DNA from: Lachnospiraceae bacterium
GTDB taxonomy: Bacteria; Bacillota; Clostridia; Lachnospirales; Lachnospiraceae
NCBI GenBank assembly: GCA_014804185.1
Contig: JAAVAG010000183.1
Span: 1 to 9,286, forward strand
Direction of reading: 5' to 3'
Length of the DNA: 9,286 nt
The position numbers and the translations under genes were made by a program. The notes beneath the pieces were generated by a model. It worked only from the letters and a program-made list of their open reading frames with translations, was not told where the DNA came from and did no database searches. Shown here piece after piece: positions 1 through 5,949 of the stretch; position 1 is the first letter of the stretch; every line of letters begins with the position of its first letter.

Positions 1-468
1 CTGCTCAGATCGCTGCAGATTCTGATTGACTGCAATCGGCAGGGCACTGTCCGCGGGTATGCCACCGGAGAGGAGGCGTACAGGGTATGGGCGGAGGAAT
101 TGCTGCGGAATACCTGGTATGAGGAGCACGATGATGAGGATTTATTCCGCAGGCTTTCGGTCAATCAATTCTGCGCTCTGGCGCTCTGTGACGCCAGAAA
201 ATCAGCGGCTTCCTATCTTGCATCCGCCGTGCAATTGCTGCCGGATTGGGCAGATGAGATGGAACAGATTGCCTCCTGTTTCGAAAAGACGTCAGTGATT
301 GCGGATTCCATAAAGGATATGGTTGGTCTCGAGGGTTCTGTTGCAGCTGCGGATGTCCGCAGTTTCTGGACAAAGGAAAAAAGGGAAGCACAGGCGGAAG
401 CACTGCTAAAAATGCGGGAATTGGAACAGAAAGCGATACAGACAGCGGCAAGGGTATGCAACGGTTGA
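1..468 (+). CDS. 3' part of an unidentified protein, possibly BtrH-like/effector-domain (5' end outside window)
   Basis: The frame is open from base 1 to a TGA at 466-468, so about 155 C-terminal residues are visible and the start lies to the left. An internal ATG at 100 lacks a clear ribosome binding site, so the true gene is longer. The visible part looks soluble and helical, with a motif of the form Y-x-TGEEAYRVWAEELL near the left edge, a stretch LCDARKSAASYL around bases 178-222, and a Lys/Glu/Ala-rich C-terminal helix. The GxxAYxxW...ARxxAAxxL pattern recalls the C-terminal half of BtrH/DUF4872-like proteins, which are often stand-alone or fused to regulators in Clostridia. That is recollection, not alignment. 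No membrane segment or catalytic motif is visible. The gene converges on the reverse-strand gene, with 59 nt between the stop codons. I am confident it is coding but not of its family. Confidence 0.72.
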   Translation: MLRSLQILIDCNRQGTVRGYATGEEAYRVWAEELLRNTWYEEHDDEDLFRRLSVNQFCALALCDARKSAASYLASAVQLLPDWADEMEQIASCFEKTSVIADSIKDMVGLEGSVAAADVRSFWTKEKREAQAEALLKMRELEQKAIQTAARVCNG

Positions 469-500
469 TTTGCGCCTGTTATAACGAAACCAAAAGCATA

Positions 501-539
501 TGGGGATCATGCTACGGTATACGGAGATCATGGTCCCCA
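501..539. terminator. Inverted repeat between convergent genes, possible weak bidirectional terminator
   Basis: TGGGGATCATG (501-511) and CATGGTCCCCA (529-539) can pair over 11 bp in the forward transcript with one U:G wobble, leaving a 17-nt loop. The right arm overlaps the last codons of the reverse-strand gene. On the reverse strand the stem is followed by a region containing TTTT and TTT but no continuous U-tract. On the forward strand no T-run follows. Position between two convergent stop codons fits a terminator, but the long loop and poor U-tract make this uncertain. Confidence 0.35.
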
Positions 540-1967
540 ATAGGATACGCGCCATACGGAGAATTCTATTTTCTGATAGGTAAGTTCCAGCATACATTCT
601 GCTTCATGTCCCCAAAATGTGGGTACAAATTTATCAAAACCAATCCACCAGATAGTTTTATCCTTGAAAGGAAGCAACTGTTCCTTATATAAAAGAGTGT
701 CCAGATTTTCAAAAGGAGAGAACGCAGGGACAGGACCAAAGAGGAATCGAGTGGATGTTGTTTCAAAAAGGACTCCATGGACAGTGGAGAGAATAATAAG
801 ATCTTCATCGCCTATATTCTCACTGGCAAATTCCTCAAATACATCTTGTTCATTTTCAAACTCCATTTGAAGTTCGTCCCGATAATTTATGAAAAACATA
901 GCGAAAACCAAAATAATCGTAATTATTTTTCCAATTTTAAATAGTCGGGCATATCCGCAGGACATAAGCACAAGAATGCCCCATATAAAAGCATAAGCAT
1001 ATCTGCCGAAAAAGCAGGGTTCATAGAGTATAGACATAGTGACTCCGGTAATCACCACCATGAAAAAAGGTAAAATACCTGCCATTGGCAGAAAAATCTT
1101 TTTTCTAATGCAGGAAAAAATCCCAATTATGCATAATAGGCAGGTTACAAAGAGACCGATGTGAATAGAATTGCGGGAGGGAGTATGCCAGGAGGAGAAC
1201 CACTCACTGACAATGACCCAGAAAGTATCCTCGTCGTAAGGGGCAATAAGATTTTTATGTGTGGTAGCCTGCTGGAATGTGATGGATAGCCAGGGTAAAT
1301 ACCCACAAGCTGTGAATATTCCAATTACACCAAAGTGGAGAATACGACGTATTTCCCTTTTGGCAATTACATAGATCAGTATAAGAAGATAAAGGAAAAA
1401 AACACCCAGCATAGTAAAGAGGTGTGAGTACATGGCGAGCAGGCTGCAGACAATCAGCAAGCAGTTTCTGCCAACAGAGTTGTCCTTACGACAAAAATTA
1501 ACAGCCAGCAGTGCTGCAGCAAGAGTCCAGAACATGGCAAAGGAGTACATTCTCACGTTGCATCCGTGGATAAACATGCAGGGAAAGAAAACCGACAGAA
1601 AAAGAAAAAAGGTATTCTCTTCCTTGGAAAGATACTCTTTAAAACCAAATTGAACCAACGCAAGATAACCTATATAAAACAAAAGAGAAAAAATCTTTGC
1701 AGCCTGTTGATAGGGGAAGAGCGCCAGGAAGAAATGCAAACCAATATAGTAAGCGGGCGGGTGTACGTCATTTGATGTTATGGTGATGATGTCCAGCAAA
1801 TTATGTTTAGCTAAAGCGAATGAATAATATTCATCGTAGGTTAGATTTTTAGTCAAGCATAAACTGATACCGATCAGAATTGCTGCCGCGAATAAAAGTT
1901 TATCAACGTTCTGGTATATTTTTTTGACCATTTTCATTGTCCTCGCATTGTTGGTAATAACATGCAC
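528..1967 (-). CDS. Multi-pass membrane glycosyltransferase, GT-C fold, GT39/PMT_2-like
   Basis: This 479-residue protein probably transfers a sugar from a polyprenyl-phosphate donor to a cell-envelope acceptor on the outer face of the membrane. After a first membrane segment (about residues 23-39) comes the GT-C signature: an acidic pair D45-E46 in LTYDEYYSF, then NDVHPPAYY (66-74) with HPP at 69-71, and the R139-M-Y motif in NVRMYSF. Further hydrophobic segments run to about residue 360 (including YSHLFTM at 180-186 and FFGRYAY at 319-325). They are followed by a soluble C-terminal domain of about 120 residues. DE, HPP and R-x-Y are what GT39/GT83-type enzymes show; donor and acceptor cannot be read from sequence. 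The start is GTG at 1967, with AGGAG four bases upstream. An ATG ten codons in (residue 11), preceded by GCGAGG, is an alternative. The gene is visibly AT-richer than the 2190-6888 genes. It is transcribed alone, divergent from the PRTase-like gene. Confidence 0.85.
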   Translation of the reverse strand: MHVITNNARTMKMVKKIYQNVDKLLFAAAILIGISLCLTKNLTYDEYYSFALAKHNLLDIITITSNDVHPPAYYIGLHFFLALFPYQQAAKIFSLLFYIGYLALVQFGFKEYLSKEENTFFLFLSVFFPCMFIHGCNVRMYSFAMFWTLAAALLAVNFCRKDNSVGRNCLLIVCSLLAMYSHLFTMLGVFFLYLLILIYVIAKREIRRILHFGVIGIFTACGYLPWLSITFQQATTHKNLIAPYDEDTFWVIVSEWFSSWHTPSRNSIHIGLFVTCLLCIIGIFSCIRKKIFLPMAGILPFFMVVITGVTMSILYEPCFFGRYAYAFIWGILVLMSCGYARLFKIGKIITIILVFAMFFINYRDELQMEFENEQDVFEEFASENIGDEDLIILSTVHGVLFETTSTRFLFGPVPAFSPFENLDTLLYKEQLLPFKDKTIWWIGFDKFVPTFWGHEAECMLELTYQKIEFSVWRVSYWGP

Positions 1968-1988
1968 AAATCTCCTGTTACACCTGAT

Positions 1989-2021
1989 ATAGAACCGTGT
2001 TCAGTATATCATAGAACCATG
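1989..2021. repeat. Two direct repeats ATAGAACC(G/A)TG spaced 22 bp
   Basis: ATAGAACCGTG (1989-1999) and ATAGAACCATG (2011-2021) match at 10 of 11 positions, with start-to-start distance of 22 bp, close to two helical turns. They flank the -10 box and cover the start region of the leftward promoter. That placement would suit a tandem-binding regulator on one DNA face. No regulator is identified; chance occurrence is possible. Confidence 0.45.
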
Positions 2022-2031
2022 AGCATGAAAA
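2003..2031 (-). promoter_or_regulatory. Candidate sigma-A promoter of the GT39-like gene
   Basis: Read on the reverse strand: TTTTCA (2031-2026; 4 of 6 to consensus), a 17-nt spacer, then TATACT (2008-2003; 5 of 6). Transcription would begin near 1997, giving a leader of about 30 nt that carries the AGGAG before the GTG start. The direct repeats at 1989 and 2011 flank the -10 box. Confidence 0.55.
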
Positions 2032-2091
2032 GAGTAATTTCGGCTGCCGGGTCTTCACTATTTGATTCGCCGCGTCCTGTGGCAGAGTTAT

Positions 2092-2120
2092 TTGACTTAA
2101 CGGGGTGCAGGCAGTATAAT
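2092..2120 (+). promoter_or_regulatory. Strong sigma-A promoter of the PRTase-like gene/operon
   Basis: TTGACT (2092-2097; 5 of 6) and TATAAT (2115-2120; 6 of 6) are separated by exactly 17 nt. Transcription would start near 2127, giving a leader of about 60 nt that contains the three tandem octamers and the AAGGAGG ribosome binding site. It is the best promoter match I found in the window and should drive 2190 onward. Confidence 0.8.
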
Positions 2121-2145
2121 AAGAATATCAGAGAAGGTTGTTGTA

Positions 2146-2169
2146 AACTGTATAACTGTATAACTGTAT
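2146..2169 (+). repeat. Three perfect tandem copies of AACTGTAT in the 5' leader
   Basis: The octamer AACTGTAT occurs three times without interruption at 2146-2153, 2154-2161 and 2162-2169. It lies between the predicted transcription start (about 2127) and the ribosome binding site (AAGGAGG, from about 2175). It is outside any coding frame. It could be a protein-binding array just downstream of the promoter, or a simple-sequence repeat able to change copy number. The sequence alone does not decide. Confidence 0.85.
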
Positions 2170-2189
2170 CGTGAGAAGGAGGAACACAT

Positions 2190-2831
2190 ATGCAGGAAAT
2201 CATCAGGATCCATTCCAAGGATCACCCGAACATCGAGTTAAAGGCAATTCCCGGACATTTTGTAACCCCCAATTCCCATGTCAATTACTACCTGGACATG
2301 ACTACGCTGAAGACAAGACTGAGCGAGGCGTCCACTGCGGCGAGAGAACTCGGCAGGCAGGTTATGCTCTCCACGGTGGTGGATACCATTGTCTGTATCG
2401 ACGGCTGCGAGATTATCGGCGCCTTTTTGGCGGAAGAACTGACGAGAATGGGGGTTTATTCCAGAAACGCGCACCAGACAATCTATATTATATCTCCGGA
2501 GTATTCCGCATCGGGGCATATGCTGTTCAGAGACAATTATCTGCCTATGATCAAAGATAAAAATATACTCCTTTTGCTGGCCAGCGCGACCACAGGTAAA
2601 ACCGTTACAAAGGCGATTCACACACTGACCTATTACGGCGCAACCATAAGCGGCGTCAGCGCGGTGTTCAGTGCAGCGAGCAGTGTTGTGGGCATTCCCA
2701 TCAATTCGCTTTTCAATGTGTCCGACATTCCGGACTATATGACCTACAGTCCAGAAAAATGTGTGATGTGTAAGGAGAAAAAACCGATCGACGCATTTGC
2801 CAATGCCTTTGGCTATTCCAAGATTGTCTGA
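2190..2831 (+). CDS. Orotate phosphoribosyltransferase-like protein with atypical PRPP loop
   Basis: A 213-residue soluble protein with type I phosphoribosyltransferase character. The candidate PRPP-binding loop is at residues 126-138 (ILLLLASATTGKT), matching the family pattern of hydrophobic strand plus TTGxT. However, the usual acidic pair (consensus VDDVxTTGxT) is replaced by Ala-Ser (A131-S132). VDTIVCIDGCEIIGAFLAEEL (64-84, quoted in part) gives a preceding strand-helix unit. The C-terminus carries a C191-x-x-C194 pair followed by KPIDAFANAFGYSK, which might bind metal. I recall Clostridia proteins of this shape annotated as orotate phosphoribosyltransferase, so the variant loop is probably a subfamily trait rather than damage. 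It may bind nucleotides or act as a sensor instead of a true PyrE; no pyr genes are nearby. The start is ATG 2190, about eight bases after AAGGAGG. It is the first gene of the forward group, with the next start 9 nt after its stop. Confidence 0.8.
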   Translation: MQEIIRIHSKDHPNIELKAIPGHFVTPNSHVNYYLDMTTLKTRLSEASTAARELGRQVMLSTVVDTIVCIDGCEIIGAFLAEELTRMGVYSRNAHQTIYIISPEYSASGHMLFRDNYLPMIKDKNILLLLASATTGKTVTKAIHTLTYYGATISGVSAVFSAASSVVGIPINSLFNVSDIPDYMTYSPEKCVMCKEKKPIDAFANAFGYSKIV

Positions 2832-2840
2832 TAAGCGAGA

Positions 2841-3386
2841 ATGCATATGAAAAAGCATAAGAAAATGATGATTGCCGTCGTCAGTTTTGTTGTACTGGTT
2901 TTTGTCTATGTACTCTGTGTTCGCGCTGACTTCAACAGGAAAGGGATTGCCTCCGGCATGCGCGGATTGGTTTCTGAAGATACGTATCCGAATTGGGCGA
3001 GTGATAGAGAGGTGTCTGAACTTGACTGTAATGTCTTGGATCGAAGCGGTCTTTCTCTGTCCAGAGTGTATCTGATCAGGCGTGCGGGATATTATCAGGT
3101 GCGGCTGCGTATCGGGCGCACGGTTCCTTTTACGCAGGAGGACCTGATTGGCGATATCCGATGGATTGTGGAAGATCAGGACGGCAGCAGTTTTACGAAC
3201 AGCATGACGGTATATGCGGAACGCATTGGATGGATAAACTGCGTCAATGTGACGCTGGTTTTGGATGAGAGCGAGTATTCGTCTTTGACAGGCGGAAAGA
3301 TAACATTTTCGGCTGTCTGCCAGGACTCTGAAAATCCGGATAGCAAGGACAGCTACGCGCACTGCGAGGCTGAAATTGATTTTTAG
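2841..3386 (+). CDS. Unrecognised membrane-anchored extracytoplasmic protein
   Basis: 181 residues. A basic N-terminus (MHMKKHKK) precedes one hydrophobic segment at about residues 10-27, consistent with a signal anchor or uncleaved signal peptide. There is no proper lipobox (the Cys at 26 is in YVLCVR). The remaining ~150 residues are hydrophilic with a strand-like pattern, for example YYQVRLRIG (84-92), IRWIVED (106-112), WINCVNVTLVLD (131-142) and KITFSAVC (153-160), suggesting a beta-sandwich outside the membrane. I do not recognise the family. The start is uncertain: ATG 2841 and ATG 2847 (residue 3) both lack a strong ribosome binding site. Lying 9 nt after the PRTase-like stop, translation is probably coupled to it. 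A long antisense frame also covers this region but has none of these coding signals. Confidence 0.7.
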   Translation: MHMKKHKKMMIAVVSFVVLVFVYVLCVRADFNRKGIASGMRGLVSEDTYPNWASDREVSELDCNVLDRSGLSLSRVYLIRRAGYYQVRLRIGRTVPFTQEDLIGDIRWIVEDQDGSSFTNSMTVYAERIGWINCVNVTLVLDESEYSSLTGGKITFSAVCQDSENPDSKDSYAHCEAEIDF

Positions 3387-3420
3387 TTGATTTTCAGACA
3401 TTATATCATGATAGAAATGA

Positions 3421-3426
3421 AGGAGG
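3421..3426 (+). promoter_or_regulatory. Ribosome binding site that fixes the UPF0145 start
   Basis: A perfect AGGAGG abuts the ATG at 3427, which is too close for use. It lies 9 nt before the ATG at 3436, a normal distance. The second ATG is therefore the likely start. Confidence 0.75.
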
Positions 3427-3435
3427 ATGAAGAGG

Positions 3436-3747
3436 ATGATAGTGGTAAATACGGACTACATTACAGGAAAGAATCTGCAGATGCTGACCCTGGTAAAGGG
3501 AAGCACGATCCAGAGCAAAAATCTGGGACGCGATATTTCCCAGAGTTTTAAGACACTGGTCGGCGGTGAGTTAAAGGCTTACACAGAGATGATGAACGAG
3601 GCGAGGGAACTTGCCACCCAGCGTATGATAGAGCAGGCGATAGGTCTGGGAGCGGATGCGATTGTGAATGTCCGCTACAGTTCCGCATCTGTTATGCAGG
3701 GAGCGGCAGAGGTTATGGCCTATGGTACTGCCGTGAAGTTTGTATAA
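3436..3747 (+). CDS. UPF0145 / YbjQ family protein
   Basis: A 103-residue cytosolic protein that matches the UPF0145 (YbjQ) family along its length: an N-terminal strand MIVVNTDYITGKN, a central helix with SFKTLVGGELKAYTEMM, a helix ARELATQRMIEQA, then GADAIVNVRYSSA and a C-terminal GTAVKFV. The family is usually about 105 residues, so this copy is complete. Databases often call it heavy-metal-binding, but no biochemical role is firmly settled to my knowledge; members form homo-oligomers of a small alpha/beta fold. I chose ATG 3436 over the ATG at 3427 because of AGGAGG spacing. It sits 49 nt after the preceding stop. I found no convincing promoter in that gap, so it is probably read from upstream. 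A hairpin follows at 3764. Confidence 0.9.
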   Translation: MIVVNTDYITGKNLQMLTLVKGSTIQSKNLGRDISQSFKTLVGGELKAYTEMMNEARELATQRMIEQAIGLGADAIVNVRYSSASVMQGAAEVMAYGTAVKFV

Positions 3748-3763
3748 GGAATGAAAACATCTG

Positions 3764-3785
3764 GCCGACAGGTAATACTGTCGGC
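3764..3785 (+). terminator. Intercistronic hairpin, possible weak or partial terminator
   Basis: GCCGACAG (3764-3771) and CTGTCGGC (3778-3785) pair perfectly over 8 bp around a 6-nt loop. AATTTGTTGG follows, a poor U-tract. It sits 16 nt after the UPF0145 stop and upstream of both likely starts of the DUF2264 gene, so it may reduce read-through or mark an RNA processing point. It would be coding sequence if translation began at 3751, which argues against that start. Confidence 0.55.
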
Positions 3786-3819
3786 AATTTGTTGGAGCAA
3801 AAGGATGGAGAGCGGAATT

Positions 3820-5913
3820 ATGGCGTTTCGTGTAAAAGATCCGGATTATAAGATAAGCCCCTATACAGGGATGACGCGAAAGCACTGGCTGGGTGCCGGG
3901 AGGTATATGCTGGAAGGGATTTTCGGCAATATCCACAGTATGGACGATCCGGTGGTTATGCCGAGGAAAGAAACGAAAGTGACGTATCCCCATCTGCATG
4001 CGCCCCGGGAGCAGCAGGAGGCGGAGCGCAGGGCGGAAATTTTTGAGGGGCTCACCAGATCTTTTTTTATAGCGTCCGTAATGATCAGGAACGAGCCGGA
4101 CATTGAAGTCTGTGGAATCCGTCTGCGGGATTATTATAAAAACCATATTCTCCGGGCCTGTACCAAAGGGGATGAGGTTTACGCAGGGGATTATGAGGAC
4201 ATGCGGAAGCTTATCGGGGCGGCTGATCCGTTCCGGTGCTTTCAGCAGACGGTGGAAAGCAGTGCCCTGGTGATCGGGCTGAATGCCTGCAGAGAACAGA
4301 TCTGGATGCGTTACACCAAAGAAGAACGGGACAGAATTGCGGCGTTTTTGTCCGGCTTTGCCCATGGGAATACGGTTCCGCAGAACTGGCGGCTGTTCAA
4401 TATGCTGGATATGGCGTTTTTAAATAAGGAAGGATATGCCATAGACCGGGAGATTATGGTGGATCACGCCCAGGCCATTTTAAATTACACAGTGGGCGAC
4501 GGGTGGTACCGGGACGGACACAGTTTCGATTATTATTCCTGCTGGGCCTTTCAAATTTACATTCCCATCTGGAACAGTTGGTACGGATATGAGAACGAAC
4601 CTTATCTGGCCCGGCGTTTTGAGGAGTGTGCCAACAAATTCGCAGAAACTTACCCGGATTTTTTTGACCGGGACGGGCATACCAATATGTGGGGAAGAAG
4701 CTGTATTTACAGAAACGCTGCAACCGGCCCGCTGGCGGCCAATTTCCTGCTGAAAAATGCGGCGGCGGATCCGGGAAGAGCGAGGAGAATTGCTTCAGGG
4801 TCTCTGCTGCAGTTTCTGACAAGAGATGATTTTCTGTATCAGGGCATTCCGACACTTGGATTTTACGGGCAGTTTACACCGCTGGTGCAGGGGTATTCCT
4901 GCGCGGAATCCCCGCTGTGGATGGGAAAGGCTTTCCTCTGCCTGGAACTGCCGCCGGAGCATCCGTTCTGGACCGCTGTGGAAAGCAACGACGAATGGGA
5001 AAAGATGCGTCCGGGGGAGGTCAGAAAGACCATATTGTCCGGTCCTGCGCTGTGCTATACGAATCATGAGGCCAACGGCGAGACGATTCTGCGCAGCGGA
5101 AAGGTCTATAAAAGTCCGCGGGATATTCACGGCATTTGGAACTACGGAAAACTGAATTACAATACAAAATATCCGTGGGAGGCTCTGTCCGAGTCCCAGC
5201 AGTACCTTTTGTATGAGACGGGGGCGGAGCAGCCCTCCAGGGCAAACGTGACAATATGGTGTGGGGAACGGGACGACGTTTTATACCGCAGACAGTTCTT
5301 CGAGGCGAATCTTGAGACGGAGCAGCACTGGCTTCAGGCGGTGAATCTGGCGGATTTTCCCGTGGAGCACGGTATTCTGCGCGTGGATAAGCTGCGTCTG
5401 ATCCGCAGACCGGTGAAAGTGACGCTTGGCTCATATGGCTTTCCGGACAATCCGGGGCCGGACGGAAATCAGACAAAAGTCGTAAGGAAACAAGAGGTTC
5501 TTCCCGACGGAAGTTTGGCACAGGCAGTCATACTTATCGGGCGGGATCACACCGGCCTGCACAGACAGATGGCAATGACCTGTTATCGGGGATGGGAAAG
5601 CCTTGATGTGATACAAAGCAGCGGTACAAATCCGGATTCGGAAAATTCCCTTGTGATCTGTGCATCCATGGAAAGCCGCAAACAGTACGGCAGCGCGGAG
5701 CCCTATCTTTTGATTTCCCAGGTCATTACGGCGCAGCTTCCCAGGGGACAGGAGACAAATGCATGTGTGTTTGCGGAGGAAGAACTGTTTCCCATCCGTG
5801 AGATCCAGTATGAAGATACGCCGCGGACGGGCGCGTATGGAACAACTACGATTTGCCTGAAAAACGGCCGGTCAAAGCAGATCTGTTTTGAGGGAGTGGA
5901 AGCGGCGTTCTGA
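3820..5913 (+). CDS. DUF2264 family protein, probable carbohydrate-active (alpha/alpha) toroid enzyme
   Basis: A protein of 697 residues from the chosen start. The N-terminus (PDYKISPYTGMTRKHW), the central QNWRLFNMLDMAFL, and GDGWYRDG (residues 226-233) followed by HSFDYYSCWAFQIY are the pattern I associate with DUF2264 (PF10022). These are long, helix-rich proteins resembling six-hairpin glycosidases, with a beta-rich C-terminal part. From memory, part of this family is classed as CAZy GH154 with beta-glucuronidase activity; I could not check this and the substrate here is unknown. There is no signal peptide or membrane segment, so it is probably cytosolic. The frame is open from ATG 3751, but that start has almost no ribosome-binding spacing and would place the 3764-3785 hairpin inside the gene. 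ATG 3820 has GGAG nine bases upstream and gives the typical N-terminus. ATG 3805, with GGAG seven bases upstream, is nearly as good. The TPR gene follows 36 nt later. Confidence 0.85.
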   Translation: MAFRVKDPDYKISPYTGMTRKHWLGAGRYMLEGIFGNIHSMDDPVVMPRKETKVTYPHLHAPREQQEAERRAEIFEGLTRSFFIASVMIRNEPDIEVCGIRLRDYYKNHILRACTKGDEVYAGDYEDMRKLIGAADPFRCFQQTVESSALVIGLNACREQIWMRYTKEERDRIAAFLSGFAHGNTVPQNWRLFNMLDMAFLNKEGYAIDREIMVDHAQAILNYTVGDGWYRDGHSFDYYSCWAFQIYIPIWNSWYGYENEPYLARRFEECANKFAETYPDFFDRDGHTNMWGRSCIYRNAATGPLAANFLLKNAAADPGRARRIASGSLLQFLTRDDFLYQGIPTLGFYGQFTPLVQGYSCAESPLWMGKAFLCLELPPEHPFWTAVESNDEWEKMRPGEVRKTILSGPALCYTNHEANGETILRSGKVYKSPRDIHGIWNYGKLNYNTKYPWEALSESQQYLLYETGAEQPSRANVTIWCGERDDVLYRRQFFEANLETEQHWLQAVNLADFPVEHGILRVDKLRLIRRPVKVTLGSYGFPDNPGPDGNQTKVVRKQEVLPDGSLAQAVILIGRDHTGLHRQMAMTCYRGWESLDVIQSSGTNPDSENSLVICASMESRKQYGSAEPYLLISQVITAQLPRGQETNACVFAEEELFPIREIQYEDTPRTGAYGTTTICLKNGRSKQICFEGVEAAF

Positions 5914-5921
5914 TATAAATA

Positions 5922-5933
5922 CGGTAATTACCG
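5922..5933. promoter_or_regulatory. 12-bp perfect palindrome abutting the ribosome binding site of the TPR gene
   Basis: CGGTAATTACCG is a perfect palindrome. It ends at the first base of the GGGGAGGA ribosome binding site (5933-5940) of the following gene. It could be a DNA operator half-site pair, or a small CGGT/ACCG hairpin in the mRNA next to the ribosome site. With no regulator known, function is inference. Confidence 0.35.
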
Positions 5934-5949
5934 GGGAGGAAACTTTGAT

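Noticed and set aside
456..692. Small forward frame of 78 codons after gene 1
   Set aside because: It runs antisense into the GT39-like coding region, with no ribosome binding site and no recognisable protein features.
2905..2925. Possible lipoprotein signal in the 181-aa protein (Cys 26)
   Set aside because: The residues before the Cys (YVL) do not fit the L-[AS]-[GA]-C lipobox, so a signal anchor is more likely.
2238..3401. 387-codon open frame on the reverse strand across the PRTase-like and 181-aa genes
   Set aside because: It is antisense to two forward frames that have family signature, ribosome binding site or membrane-anchor logic. The translation is rich in Arg, His and Ile without domain pattern, as expected of a shadow frame.
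3404..3413. Palindrome TATCATGATA upstream of UPF0145
   Set aside because: Ten bases of AT-rich palindrome can arise by chance. A nearby TTGATT/TATATC pair has a 20-nt spacer, so I do not call a promoter or operator there.
3571..4365. 264-codon reverse frame over the UPF0145 and DUF2264 genes
   Set aside because: It spans two well-supported forward genes and their gap and shows no domain or suitable start signal.
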